Shown: positions 44,065 to 55,219 of the stretch, piece by piece
Layout of the letters: every line of letters begins with the position of its first letter
How positions within the stretch are numbered: position 1 is the first letter of the stretch
Source: Bedellia somnulentella
Lineage: Eukaryota; Arthropoda; Insecta; Lepidoptera; Bedelliidae
Direction of reading: 5' to 3'
Length of the DNA stretch: 64,000 nucleotides
Assembly: GCA_963576735.1 (NCBI GenBank)
Contig: OY755171.1
Location: 372,001 to 436,000, forward strand
The notes under the pieces: model-generated
The model's database searches: none
Seen by the model: only the letters and a program-made list of their open reading frames with translations
Told to the model about the DNA's origin: nothing
Made by a program: the position numbers and the translations under genes

Positions 44065-44260
44065 CTGGAATGTAAGGTCAACAAGTGAGTATGATATGCA
44101 GTGCCGAGAGAAGCAGAAATATAGCAGGATGTTTCAAGATTATTTAAGTCAACTTTATCGTGACGTGTTTTTGATATATTTTAATGGTTGAGAAAGTATT
44201 AAACAATCATACCTATTCTATTAATTCATTATAAACCTATTCCCAGACCGAATGTGTATG

Positions 44261-44507
44261 CATACATACATACATATACTCACGGCTATAAATCCCGAGA
44301 GGGGGTAGCCAGAGCTAAGGAATTAGAAATTCCTCAGCCACTTTTGGAAACTTGAGTGGGGAAAAGATGGTAAAGTAAAGGTTGTTGGTGATGGGTCTCC
44401 AACCGCATCGCCCTAAAATCCCTTAAAAGCCCCAATACCGTTAGTCGCCTCTTACGTACACCCACCGGAAGAAATGGGGTAGTGCTATTCTAAGCCGACA
44501 CTACACA
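44261..44507 (-). repeat. Dispersed repeat B, full-length copy
   Basis: Runs from 'catacatacatacatatact' to 'ctaagccgacactacac'. It is in the same orientation as the 28842 copy and closely similar to it. Confidence 0.75.
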
Positions 44508-44902
44508 ACACAGTTGGTAATAATACACATTGATTTTTTTAATCATTGTAGTCATATCACGAACTAGTTATGTTAGAGAATCAAAGATCCACCACTTTTA
44601 GTAACTGCTCAGGAGGGTGCTAAGAAATCGTCCTTTACGAAATATGGGAGAAGAAATGTGGTAGACAAAATTATTTTCCTACCTTTATCATCTTTATCAA
44701 TTTATGTAGAAATCACCTAGCGTACATGGTACAGAAGGCAAAACGCAATTTACAACGTATACATTATAAAGTAGATATGCAAAATCCCAACTAAGTTGGC
44801 CTGCTCACGAAATGCTTCTAGGCGCTACGAGAGCTTCGCCACATATTAAAAGAAAGATATATAGACGAGTTCTTAATCCAGTCGATATGAAACTGAAGCT
44901 AA

Positions 44903-45039
44903 CGCCCGATTTCTGAATTGAGTATTCAAGCTTAGAACGACTTAAGTATCGTTATGTCTTATCGGTTGTCAAGATTTTAATGCGACAGAACGATACTTAA
45001 GTGGTTCTCAGCTGGAATACTCTATTCTGAAATCGGGCG
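44903..45039. mobile_element. Small inverted-repeat element (MITE) with TAA duplication
   Basis: 137 bp; the ends are inverted copies (CGCCCGATTTCTGAATTGAG against 'tattctgaaatcgggcg') and complementarity extends to about 55 bp per arm ('acttaagtatcgtt' against 'aacgatacttaagt'). TAA flanks both sides (44900-44902 and 45040-45042), as for PIF/Harbinger-type MITEs. Confidence 0.75.
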
Positions 45040-46010
45040 TAAGAGTTTATCACCTGAGCAAACATAGCGTGTCAAAATTTTATAGAGACAAAATTCCAAA
45101 CATACCACATTGACAAAATAGACAAATTTGTCGCTATTTCTATCTAGGAATGTGGTTTCATAATGTCTTTAAGTTGAGATATCGATCAGTAACGCCTGGG
45201 AACATGATTGATCTCTTCGTATCAAATTCGTCACGCACAGAGGAGATATACAAGAACAAGATGTGTTAATTTAGAAGCTAGTAGCTTTATTTTTAACCGA
45301 AACAATTTGTGACATTCCAAATCATACTAGTAGTCTAAGAGCCCGCGACGGCCAGACCTTAGTTATAGTATAAAGTCTAAAAGTTTCTCTGTGTATGCCC
45401 ACTATACAGGTAAGAACGATCCCAGGCTATGAAACTTGGGTCGCCCCGGCTTTGGCAGGTAACAGGTAGTAAAGGTGTGTAAAAATGTATCTCAAATTAG
45501 GTATAGTATAAAGCTTAGTTTTCATATATTTTATTAGTGGTGATCTTAGAAATCGCCTCGTCCACAGCCAGACACTTAGTACAGTTGCAACCCCCTGCCA
45601 GACACCCTTAAAGTACGGTTAATTTTAATGATACTTTAGTTATAGTATAAAATCTGAATTTTATATATGTTATTTGGAGAACTATAAAATGATGTTTCCT
45701 CAGTAGCCAGACAATTTGTATGGTTCCCCTATATTGCCAGACACGTTAAAGGTCTATTGTAGGTGCGAGCGCGAGGGGCATATGCATAATGGGTTGTAGA
45801 GTTTTATATGCTTTATTTAAATATTTAATTCAATAAAATTTACAATATTTTGCAAACAATTTTTTATATACTATAAGGAGGGAATAATTATTGTGATAGT
45901 AAAATATTCAATGAAAAACAAGTTTAATTATAATTATAGCTAGGGTATACAAAGTAAAAGAATAATATTTTAAACATGTATTAATAATATTATGAAATTT
46001 AAAAAAATAT

Positions 46011-46520
46011 TCAATTATTTTCATCGTCCTCGCCGATATCTTCATCAACCTCATCACTGCTACTTCTGTCTGTCGATTGGTCGTCGTCAATATCTCCTTC
46101 TTCGTCATTTTCTGTAATAATAAAACCAAATTAATATAATTGCGAATAGTTTTAAATGTTTCTTTAATAATTTAACATCATAATTACATACCTGACAAAG
46201 TTGTTAAAGAATCACTGACATAATTTGGTAGCTGATCCCCTTCAAACCATTTAAAATGATATTGGTCATTTTCCAGAACCCAACCGTTATTTTCAGGTTT
46301 GTAAGAAGTTGGATTTTTTCGGTGAGCATTGTTCCAAATTGTACAAATATAATTTGCTCGCAAATTTTGCTGTAATAGTTCACTTTTACAAGGTGGTAAA
46401 CTGCTAGCGTCGAAATTTCGCAATTTTTTTCGATTAAAAGATTCATTCACATCAGAGACTGCATAAGAATTTATAAAGATTTGAAGTCTAGCCGCATCAA
46501 CATCAAAGATATTATGAACA
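46011..46520 (-). pseudogene. Transposon gene, C-terminal exons
   Basis: Upstream part (to 46192) reads NESFNRKKLRNFDASSLPPC, then KSELLQQNLRANYICTIWNN and KWFEGDQLPNYVSDSLTTLS. It then has a consensus donor (gtatgt), an 80-bp intron and an acceptor 'attattacag'. The last exon (46111-46011) encodes an acidic tail (ENDEEGDIDDDQSTDRSSSD to EDDENN). The NFDASSLPPC...IWNNAH pattern recurs in uncharacterised transposon proteins (recall only). The splice phases agree, so this part looks intact. Its link to the DDE segment upstream is broken by a repeat B insertion, so the gene as a whole is inactive. Confidence 0.55.
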
Positions 46521-46777
46521 GTGTATATGTAACAGTGTATGCATCGCCCAAAAATCCAATAAAAAGCCCCAATACCCTTAGTCGCCTCTTACGACATCCG
46601 TGGGTAGAAAGAGGTAGCGACATTCTAAGCCGGCACTATACGGCAACTACGGCCGGCACGGCGTATAAAGTGACTACAAATAAATTACAGATAGTATACA
46701 CGGACTTTCTCATCGCTGACTTCACGAGAAGTAAGTACAGAAATGAACAAATGTAATCGAATATTACATGTAATCGA

Positions 46778-46953
46778 TTATTTGAGCATAGCTTTTCCTT
46801 CCACCGGCCACTTTTGATATAAAGGAATGAAGCCTACTGGGGTAATACCTATGAGCACCTTTGCAGTAAATCCTTCCTTGTAGTGTGAATACCACCACAC
46901 ACGCTTATCAACTGTAGATGGTATTTCTACTTGAAACTCTGTACAATCAATAA
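46778..46953 (-). pseudogene. DDE transposase segment, cut by LINE insertion
   Basis: Reads DCTEFQVEIPSTVDKRVWWY, SHYKEGFTAKVLIGITPVGF and IPLYQKWPVEGKAML, then a stop at 46778-46780. DCTE...YS.YK...T.K.LIGI.P.G is the first catalytic-Asp region of DDE_Tnp_4-type (PIF/ISL2EU-like) transposases. The residues just upstream are on the far side of the LINE, at 51718-51780, where another frame gives IPACFHPNYSNT, then a TGA, then V-I. Confidence 0.65.
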
Positions 46954-47232
46954 TAAAAAAATAATAATAAAAAAAAATAATAAAAATTTATTCAGTTTTC
47001 AAAAGTACATAATATTCGTCTTAACCTAGTAAGTTATTTAAAGTACAAAATATAACATTTTCCTGTTCCTGAGCTAGGTAATTTACCTGTATTTCAGGCA
47101 ACAATAAACAAAAAAGGCTTAAACTATCAGTTTTCATATAATGGTATTGGTAAGTAGTGTATAAATTATTATCAGACTCGATTGTATCTAACTAATTGTA
47201 TTATTATGATAAAAAAATAAAAACATCTTATA

Positions 47233-50163
47233 TTAACTTATTATATTAAGCAATTCCTCTGATTCCGTGTATGTAAGATTTAAAAGCCACGATTGAAGTT
47301 TTTTCTTGCATTCAAAGGTGTTTAAGTTATATAATACTAGTAATCTATTAATTTTATTATATAAGTATGGACCTAAAAATATAAAGAATCTATTTGTAAT
47401 GGAAAATTTTGCACTATAAGTATTCAAACATACTATATCCTTTCGCCTCCTGTTTAGTGTATCAGGGTTGAAGTGTAAGCTAGCATGCTGCTTTAGAACA
47501 GTGAATAGAATAAAGAGCTGGCGCACAGTTAGCACTTTGCATTGTTTATATAGTTCGGTAGTAGGGAAATAGAAAGGGCGCGCTGTGGCTACTTTAAGTA
47601 GCGCTCTTTGAGCTCGTTCCAGTTTTAACATAGTGGTAATGCCAGCACCTCCCCAAGATTTTATGCAATAAGTCAGTAAGGATTGACCAAGCGCTTGATA
47701 GATTTGTTTTATTAAAGCGTAGTCACATATGTGTCTCAACTTTTTAAATATTACTATAAGTTTTCTAATTCTATTACAGAGTGCATTAATATGGACCTTA
47801 AAAGTTAAAGTAACATCGAGAGTAATTCCAAGATATTTGATGTTAATTGCTTTGGAGATAGTTGAGCATGGGCATGGTGCGCTATCAGTGCAAGTGCGGT
47901 GATGTGCATAAAGCGGGGTGTTAGCGAGTAATGGTGTAGAAGTGTTCCTTGCGAAGATCATATACATAGTTTTATCAGTGTTCAAGGACAGAAAATTATT
48001 AAAAAGCCAGTCATTCACAATACTAAAGCCAAATTGAGCGAATTTATAAGCTTCGTCTATAGTTTTTGCAGAAAAAAGTAAGGCTGTGTCATCTGCATAT
48101 GAAACTATGGTGCCGTTATTAAGTTGGAGATTACATAGCTCATTAATATAAATCAAAAATAGGCTGGGTCCTAAGATACTACCCTGAGGGACGCCATAGG
48201 GGTGGTTTTTTGAAAATGTGCTATAATTGTCTCCAATTTTTAGGCACTGAAGTCTATTACTAAGATAACTTTCAAATAATTTTAACTGAGTATCCCGAAT
48301 GCCGATATTTTCTAATTTTCGCAATAAAATTGGAATTGAAATTGTATCAAAGGCTTTTTTGAGGTCGAGAAAAATCCCTATAACATGCATACCTTTGTCC
48401 AAATTTTGCACAATTTCATTTGTAAGGCAATGGACTGCGTCATCAGTAGATAACTTTTTACGGAAACCAAATTGACAACTTGAGAGAAAGGATATTTCAT
48501 CTAAATATTTTATTAACCTACTGTTCATTATTTTTTCCAAAATTTTAGAGAAAGTGGGAAGAAGAGAAATCGGTCTGTAATTATTTGGTTGGTTTTTATC
48601 CCCCGATTTATAAATCGGAATAACCACAGCTTTTTTTAATGACTCGGGGAATATACCTTGAGACAAGCAATTTTGAAATATGAGAGTTAACGGAGGGGCT
48701 AGTATATCCTTACAAAATTTCAAAACTTTACATGAGATGTTATCCCATCCGGGGGCACTATTACTTTTTAAGTTATTTATAATACCCTCTACTTCAGAGA
48801 CGTCTGTATCGATCATAACAAACGATTTAAGCCTTGAAGGGTGTTTAGAATTAGCTTGATAGTATTTTTCAAAATTTGCCTGTTCAGATAAATTCTTACC
48901 AATGTTTATGAAAAAGTTATTTATAAATTCTGCTGACTGTGTGGGAGTTGACCTTAGCTTGAATAGTTCGTTAGGGATATCATTATGTTTTGTCGTGCAA
49001 GTCTTTTGTTTAATGAAATTCCAAATTAATTTGTTGTTACTTCCCGCAGATTGAAGTTCTTTTTTCTCGTACTCACATTTTACATTTTTCAAAATTTTAT
49101 TGCTAAAATTGCGATATCGTTTGTAAATAAGAGTAATAGTATTGTTAGTAGGCTCAAGCATATACCTTTTGTGCAACTTATCTCTATGTTTTATGCATCT
49201 GATTAAGCCAGGAGTTATCCAAGGTTTTATTATTTGGTACTTCCTGCTTTGACGAAACGTGCTTGTATTTTTCGCAATTGCATTTTGAACACAGTTAGTC
49301 ACGTAATTCATGGAAAAGTTTACGTCAGTATTATTACAAACCGTGCTGAACTCTATTTGAATTAAATCACGTCTTACGTTTTGCATGTTAACACTAGAAT
49401 AGCTGCGGCGGCATTTGTTATGAGTCAGCTTTAAATTCAATGTCAATAGCACGGCGCGATGATCGGTAATAGTCGAGTTAGTAACAAATGTATGTGTCAG
49501 GTAATTCGTTTTTATCATAACATGATCTAGACAGGATCCGCTGTTGTGAGTGGGAAAGGTATGGGCGGGTGATATTCCATGAAAAGCACATATGTTTAAG
49601 TATTCCTGGATAGAAGAATCGTTGTTTTCTGTTATAATGTCAATATTCAAGTCTCCAGTTAAAACAATGTTTTTTGTAGAGGCGAAAGCATGTAGTATAC
49701 TGTTCAAGGATTGTAAAAAATTATCAAGTTTGCGAAAAGATGGAGAGCGGTAAAAAGATAATATGACTAAGTCCTTACTTATCAGTCCTAGACAATTACT
49801 TTCATTAACACAAATTTCTTCTATGGTAAAGTTTAACGTATCTCGTACATATATTATAATGCCATCATTTTGGTTATGTAGTTTAGTTGAGCTGTGTAAT
49901 TTGTACCCTGTGAGGGTGGGTAAACTATGTGCTCGGTTTTGTAACCAACATTCAGTCAAGATAATAATATCAAAAGGAACATTAAATCGAGTTAATAATA
50001 TTAGAAAATCATCGAAATTTTTGTGAATACTACGAATGTTTTGGGTTAAGATTTTAAGAGTACCTTTCTCATTACAAATTAATTGACTACACAATTCAAC
50101 ATCACACGAGTGAGATTCACCAAATTTTATATTGTCTAAGTCATAGATAATTTGATGTGTCAT
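47233..50163 (-). CDS. LINE ORF2: endonuclease plus reverse transcriptase (976 aa)
   Basis: Open frame of 976 residues. Endonuclease at about 38-240: TQNIRSIHKNFDDF, DIIILTECWLQ, VLTGDLNIDII and STITDHRAVL. Reverse transcriptase at about 470-760: LKKAVVIPIYKSGDKNQ, NYRPISLLPTFSKILEK, GIFLDLKKAFDTIS, YGVPQGSILGPSLFLIYI and catalytic YADD (VSYADDTALLFS). No RNase H. It is close in length and block by block similar to the ORF2 at 13221-16157 (for example KPWITPGLIRCIKHRD against KPWITPGLLRCIKNRD). The ATG at 50163 follows the ORF1 stop by 110 nt with no open extension between them, unlike the other LINE. Confidence 0.92.
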   Translation of the reverse strand: MTHQIIYDLDNIKFGESHSCDVELCSQLICNEKGTLKILTQNIRSIHKNFDDFLILLTRFNVPFDIIILTECWLQNRAHSLPTLTGYKLHSSTKLHNQNDGIIIYVRDTLNFTIEEICVNESNCLGLISKDLVILSFYRSPSFRKLDNFLQSLNSILHAFASTKNIVLTGDLNIDIITENNDSSIQEYLNICAFHGISPAHTFPTHNSGSCLDHVMIKTNYLTHTFVTNSTITDHRAVLLTLNLKLTHNKCRRSYSSVNMQNVRRDLIQIEFSTVCNNTDVNFSMNYVTNCVQNAIAKNTSTFRQSRKYQIIKPWITPGLIRCIKHRDKLHKRYMLEPTNNTITLIYKRYRNFSNKILKNVKCEYEKKELQSAGSNNKLIWNFIKQKTCTTKHNDIPNELFKLRSTPTQSAEFINNFFINIGKNLSEQANFEKYYQANSKHPSRLKSFVMIDTDVSEVEGIINNLKSNSAPGWDNISCKVLKFCKDILAPPLTLIFQNCLSQGIFPESLKKAVVIPIYKSGDKNQPNNYRPISLLPTFSKILEKIMNSRLIKYLDEISFLSSCQFGFRKKLSTDDAVHCLTNEIVQNLDKGMHVIGIFLDLKKAFDTISIPILLRKLENIGIRDTQLKLFESYLSNRLQCLKIGDNYSTFSKNHPYGVPQGSILGPSLFLIYINELCNLQLNNGTIVSYADDTALLFSAKTIDEAYKFAQFGFSIVNDWLFNNFLSLNTDKTMYMIFARNTSTPLLANTPLYAHHRTCTDSAPCPCSTISKAINIKYLGITLDVTLTFKVHINALCNRIRKLIVIFKKLRHICDYALIKQIYQALGQSLLTYCIKSWGGAGITTMLKLERAQRALLKVATARPFYFPTTELYKQCKVLTVRQLFILFTVLKQHASLHFNPDTLNRRRKDIVCLNTYSAKFSITNRFFIFLGPYLYNKINRLLVLYNLNTFECKKKLQSWLLNLTYTESEELLNIIS

Positions 50164-50273
50164 TGATAAATAAACTAAAGAACGTTTAAAAATAAATTTA
50201 AAAAAGAAGTAAAAAATGTGAAAAGAAACTTAATTAATAAGTGCTTATAGATAATAAGAAGATACGGGCGCTC

Positions 50274-51533
50274 TTAGGCGCCTTCATAGTTAATAGAATT
50301 TATATACCTCAATTCTGCATTCTTCCTTGCTGGGCATTCAGGGTCTCCTGTAGGATGGTTACTCGTTTTTTTAAAACGCTTGCAGGTGGCACAGGTTGGT
50401 TCCTGAGATTTTTTTATACACTCTTTGATAGAGTGTCCAGTCTCCCCACAATGGCCACAGACCTGATCAGCCTCACGACAAAACTTAGCTGAGTGTCCAT
50501 ATTGCTGACATTTAAAACAACGGGTCACAAGGGTGAAGTCTCTTATTTTACATGATGTCCAGTTAATGAAAATTCGCTTCTGATTCATGAGACATTTGCG
50601 AATTCCTGCGGGGACCTCAATTATGTAGTGGCAATATTTACCCTGTTTTTTACCCCCTTTATGGCTAAGTTTTATGGAGCTAAGAAATTTGTCGAATGTT
50701 GAGTCTGGATACTTATCGGCCAAATTTTGTTCATACATGCACTGAAACACTTCTTTCTCCGATAAATTTGTTGGCACTCCAACTACAACTATTCTAGGGC
50801 GGCGCTGGTTACTTTCTTCTAAAGTAAGATCGTTTGAGCAGAGTTTATTTGACGATTTGATCTTTTCAATATCCTGCTGGGACTCGGTGCTGATGATTAC
50901 TCCTCCATTTTTAGTTTTTCTGAGTCCTCGTACTTGCAATTTCATCTCCTCGGGGCAGATAATTTTTTGTACTAGGGACTTGGTCTCATCACTAGATTTT
51001 TGTTTGTCTTTGGGAAATATTGTTATGGAGGCTAGATTTTGGGGTCTTACAAAATCGTTTGGTCCCTTTTTAACCATATCGGCAAAAGAAGTGTTCGTCT
51101 TAGTTTGGGACTCCAAAGAATTGCGTATAGATTGTTTAAGGTCTTGGATTGTTTCAAGGTCACCTTGTTTTTGTTCTAAGACTTCAATTTTCTGATATAA
51201 GTTCTGAATTTTAGATTGGGCGAGAAGAAGATGTTGTTTAGCCGATTGGTAATGAACTGCCATTTGACCAGTACCATTCCCGATTTTCCTACATAAGTTA
51301 CTAATACAGAGCTTTTGGTCTGAGTTCAGCTTACCTTCGGTCGATACTTGGCATATTTTTTGTAAGCAGGCCTCAATGGTGTCCATCCAATATTGGATAT
51401 CAGTAGTTGATACAACGCTGGAGTCCTGATGTTTTGAAGAAGCCGATGGTGCTTGGTCCATATTGTCTTCAGTGCACTGCGGAGGAGGACTGCGCCGAGT
51501 CAGTCCGCTCCGATTAAATGGACTTCCTTCCAT
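50274..51533 (-). CDS. LINE ORF1: gag-like protein with zinc knuckles (419 aa)
   Basis: N-terminal 70 residues are Ser/Pro/Gln-rich, then a helical region (about 80-150, SKIQNLYQKIEVLEQKQGD). A central region resembles the RRM-like part of gag-type ORF1 proteins (RPRIVVVGVPTNLSEKEVF, FINWTSCKIRDFTLVTRCF). It is followed by consecutive CCHC zinc knuckles, CFKCQQYGHSAKFC and CGHCGETGHSIKEC, and a third Cys-rich segment (CATCKRF to HPTGDPECPA). This architecture is typical of Jockey/R1-type ORF1 and binds nucleic acid. The frame is intact. It shares no visible similarity with the coiled-coil/FP-type ORF1 of the LINE at 12.8-17.7 kb. Confidence 0.9.
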   Translation of the reverse strand: MEGSPFNRSGLTRRSPPPQCTEDNMDQAPSASSKHQDSSVVSTTDIQYWMDTIEACLQKICQVSTEGKLNSDQKLCISNLCRKIGNGTGQMAVHYQSAKQHLLLAQSKIQNLYQKIEVLEQKQGDLETIQDLKQSIRNSLESQTKTNTSFADMVKKGPNDFVRPQNLASITIFPKDKQKSSDETKSLVQKIICPEEMKLQVRGLRKTKNGGVIISTESQQDIEKIKSSNKLCSNDLTLEESNQRRPRIVVVGVPTNLSEKEVFQCMYEQNLADKYPDSTFDKFLSSIKLSHKGGKKQGKYCHYIIEVPAGIRKCLMNQKRIFINWTSCKIRDFTLVTRCFKCQQYGHSAKFCREADQVCGHCGETGHSIKECIKKSQEPTCATCKRFKKTSNHPTGDPECPARKNAELRYINSINYEGA

Positions 51534-52557
51534 AATAATCTCTTAGTTAAATACACTAATACAACATATTAACACTACAATAGTCTATGCGATTAGTATT
51601 TAGGTGATGCAGACATTTAAAAAAGTAATATATAAAATATTAATCTCAATAGTTAACGAGAGCTAAAATGGCACGTGCGTTCTAGTCGCAGGCCAGTAGA
51701 TGTATCCTCAATATAATGACTCAAGTGTTACTGTAATTTGGATGAAAGCAGGCCGGTATTCGTAAGAAAGGTTGCTCGATGAGCAAAAGTCTTTACAATA
51801 GTATTACATCCTTGGTGCTTGGTTTTTTTTGCCAAACTTGATAATCTTCGAATTGCTTGATATTTCAGTTTTAACTTCAGAGTAACATATATCTTTGCCA
51901 CTATATGTATAAATATTGCAGATGAATGTTTTTCCTTCATTTCCGATACGCGAAAATATATTAACTTGGCATTATTTGTCAATTTTAGTACTATGAATAT
52001 TTTCCATCATTTCAATTACACTTGATTAGCCGCCGAATGTTCCTTTTTTTGCCACAGTGCGCGCTGTGATCGATTCGTGTTCCCCCACCCCCTACTTTGC
52101 ACCTAGCGAACATATTTGTATGGTTCCCCTATATTGCCAGAACTTTAACGTGTCTGGCAATATAGGGGAACCATACAAATTGTCTGGCTACTGAGGAAAT
52201 ATCATTTTATAGTTCTCCAAATAACATATATAAAATTCAGATTTTATACTATAACTAAAGTATCATTAAAATTAACCGTACTTTAAGGGTGTCTGGCAGG
52301 GGGTTGCAACTGTACTAAGTGTCTGGCTGTGGACGAGGCGATTTCTAAGATCACCACTAATAAAATATATGAAAACTAAGCTTTATACTATACCTAATTT
52401 GAGATACATTTTTACACACCTTTACTACCTGTTACCTGCCAAAGCCGGGGCGACCCAAGTTTCATAGCCTGGGATCGTTCTTACCTGTATAGTGGGCATA
52501 CACAGAGAAACGTTTAGACTTTATACTATAACTAAGGTCTGGCCGTCGCGGGCTCTT

Positions 52558-54039
52558 GCTCTATAGGGGGTCGAACAAGGGGTGAATAGTGCAGCGATAA
52601 ATGTTATTGGAGAGTGTTGACACGAGCAGGTGGCGGCGGGTTGAGTGCGGCTCGTTATGTAACACTCCACACCTGCGCCCGCACCCGCCACTCGGCTCTA
52701 CATACCAGCCTGTTCCTCACATTGACAACTAGGATCATCAGTTACTACCGTCAAAGAACTACGAGTATAATGTAAATATAAGGTCAAAAACCGTTCCATT
52801 GAACTGTCACCGTTTGCTAGCAAACCCATCGGTTATTTACATACAGTTACGTGAGCAAATTTAAACGTGTGTAATTACAATACACGGTGACGTAGCCCGA
52901 CGCTCCACGACAAGTTTTGCATCGCTGCGGAAGCTGCTCACCGATAAGCGGCAGTTTTCAACTGAAGAAAAAGGTTATTTTTATCACTTCACGTTACATT
53001 ATTTCTTTGTGACTAATTTTTGATTTGCCAACTCAATTTGCTACAATCGGACACGCACATGTTTGTTTTGATTACAACAGTGTCCTTGTCGTGATAGCGT
53101 CACCGGCACGCTTCATGGCGCTCCTTTGTCGCGGCTACACCTACCTCATCGCGGTATTATTATTTCCGTATATTTCCAGCTCAAGAGAGCCAGCGAGCGA
53201 GACCACACTAAATTATCCGGATTCTTTCCAGACTCAAATGGAAGTCTATTAGATATAAATTACATTGAGGCCGATGTTTGCCATATCAATCATATAGCCG
53301 CCCTCTTTTGTGTCAACAAGTGATCTCGCACTGTATCCTCGGAATCAATATTTGCCACCGTTCAAGTCGAATGAGGTATTTGAACTTCGTTCTCAATCGA
53401 CAGTGTGAACGCAAACAGTAATTTATTTGTTAGCAACCGCCGACATCCGCGACATACTGGCGCGCCGCAGCCATATATACCTGCTTCATCACAATATGTT
53501 TATCTATTCGTGAAACTTCTAACACCATTTCATCCCCGAGCTACATTATCGCAACAAGTAACAAAAAGATTACGGCCATTGGATTTATCAAAGACTATGG
53601 CATTAAAAACTATCAAATATAAGTTTTTTTCCAACTGGACTATCTATGTATAGAGCGATGAGCCACGCTATTTAAGCTTCGTAAACCACCTTATCGAAAC
53701 GTTAGCAACTAAGTCCAGCTACACTTTCGGACAGGTTTGTTCGCGGACCGTTCTCTACACATAACGGCACTTAGTATAGCAACTCATGTGTTTCATTTCA
53801 TCGAACGAAATTAAAACATTTAGCTTCCAAAACCGGAATACACTTTCGCTTAAAGGATGCGCGAAGAATTCATTAATGATGCGTTAGAAATACATCCGTG
53901 ACACTCTGAAAATGTCAAACCCAGCGCATTACAAAGGAAGGAAAGCAATAAAGCTGATAGCAATAAGATAGGTATCTGTTGCACTATAGTGGTTGTAAAA
54001 TCAATAAAATAAAAAAGCAGTCTGTGACATCTCATTAGG
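52558..54039. other. Gene-free Mob2 intron stretch
   Basis: 52600-52700 is GC-rich and partly self-complementary ('gcaggtggcggcgggttgag', then 'acacctgcgcccgcacccgc'). No exon with splice sites found. Confidence 0.35.
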
Positions 54040-54218
54040 ATGGTGGACACGGCGCGTCGTGGTGCGTCACGCGTCGTGCGCTGCATCGCAAGGAGGAGCG
54101 TTCGGCGGCCACCGGGAGTCCACGACCCGGCTCCGCTACCGAACATGACTTCATTGTCGCCGACCAGCACGACTGTCCCGACCCGGCGGCTCGTGACCAT
54201 TACAGACACCATTTTCAT
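54040..54218 (-). other. GC-rich block in Mob2 intron, unassigned
   Basis: A GC-rich island open on both strands. The - strand reading from ATG at 54218 (MKMVSVMVTSRRVGTVVLVG) could be an alternative first exon for Mob2 exon 4, which needs a phase-1 donor, but only weak candidates exist. It may equally be a regulatory island. Confidence 0.3.
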
Positions 54219-54302
54219 GGGTCATACATACCATGAATTGAAGAATTGTATAGAATATTATACCAAAATGATGAGAGCGCAGTCGAAACTACAAACGTGT
54301 TA

Positions 54303-55200
54303 ATGGTGTTGGAACGTAGTGCAATACTCAGCACACTCGTGTCGTGAGCACGTTACGAGGTTTTTGCGTAACATTGGGGCAATACTTTAATGAAACTAAG
54401 ACTAACAACAACGCATGATTGAGTCATTTGGATACATTCGGAGTCGTAAAAGAGTTACAATAGCGCTGTTTATTTGGGAGGTACCACGTTCGGGAGTGAC
54501 CTTCATAGCGTTTATGGAAACAACAAGACGCCACCGGTGTTGCGCAGTAGAACACAGCTATTAAAACTGTAAGAGCTGAGCAGCTGCGCAGTAATCGAAG
54601 AGCTCGGTGACCACGAGGACAGGAAGAACGACCGGACGTTGCTCAAGTTCAATGACTCTATCGCTGAACCCAATGAGATACGCACATCAATTTCGCAATG
54701 ATGATTGCAAACTTTGCGAAAATACGATAAATGGTGAATATTCCAGTCGGTCAGCGACGCGGTTTGTCGGCAATCTGTCATCAGGCGTCAAATTTCCGGC
54801 GCCGCAGCGTCAGACCGCTGGCCACTAGGTTAACGACGTCTATAAACACTCAGCAACATTATGTAGCCAATTTTCTACCACCACTGAACATCTTTGAAAA
54901 AGTATTGAAAAGTAAAAACTATATGTAAGGTTTAAGTTTGGATCAGCAAAAACAGGCTGCAGTGATACTATGTACCCACCGCACACTCTTATAGATGGTG
55001 AAATAGAATTGGTGTAGTTACATCTACAAAACATACAAACAACGGACTAAGTGTGAAAACTTATATGCACTGCAAAACAAAGTGGAACTTTTAAATAGGG
55101 GGAAAATTTACAATTTAAAGTGATATTTGAAAATTAAAAACAATTTATTTAATAATATCTTTGAGAGCCAGCCAATTCGTTAAAGTCCATTAGAAAAACC
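54303..55200. other. Gene-free Mob2 intron stretch
   Basis: Mixed-composition sequence; no exon or known repeat identified. Confidence 0.3.
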
Positions 55201-55219
55201 CCAGGTGATAAATAGTACT

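Larger units (their letters stand above)
46955..51712 (-). mobile_element. Complete two-ORF LINE inserted in the DNA transposon
   Basis: 4.76 kb with both ORFs open, a (TTA)-rich 3' tail at 46955-46990 and a short repeat ATAAT on both sides (46950-46954 and 51713-51717). Removing the insert together with one ATAAT rejoins the transposase reading across the conserved V-I-I-D-C-T-E segment, which fixes the boundaries. 5' UTR 51534-51712 is short. Confidence 0.88.
45337..52557 (-). mobile_element. DNA transposon with 415-bp terminal inverted repeats
   Basis: Arms 45337-45751 and 52143-52557 are inverted copies with only about two mismatches that I can see. Each arm carries several copies of GCCAGAC (for example near 45351, 45567, 45598, 45703 and 45737), spaced like transposase-binding sites. 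The right arm is followed inward by an extra inverted copy of 'gtatggttcccctatattgc' (about 52115-52140). No target duplication is obvious. Inside are - strand transposase pieces (51982-51718, 46953-46778, 46520-46011), interrupted by a complete LINE (46955-51712) and a repeat B piece (about 46545-46650). Confidence 0.85.

Noticed and set aside
53850..54218. 122-codon - strand ORF as a complete gene
   Set aside because: The first part is a GC island and the rest is AT-rich with a hydrophobic low-complexity reading; listed only as an unassigned block.
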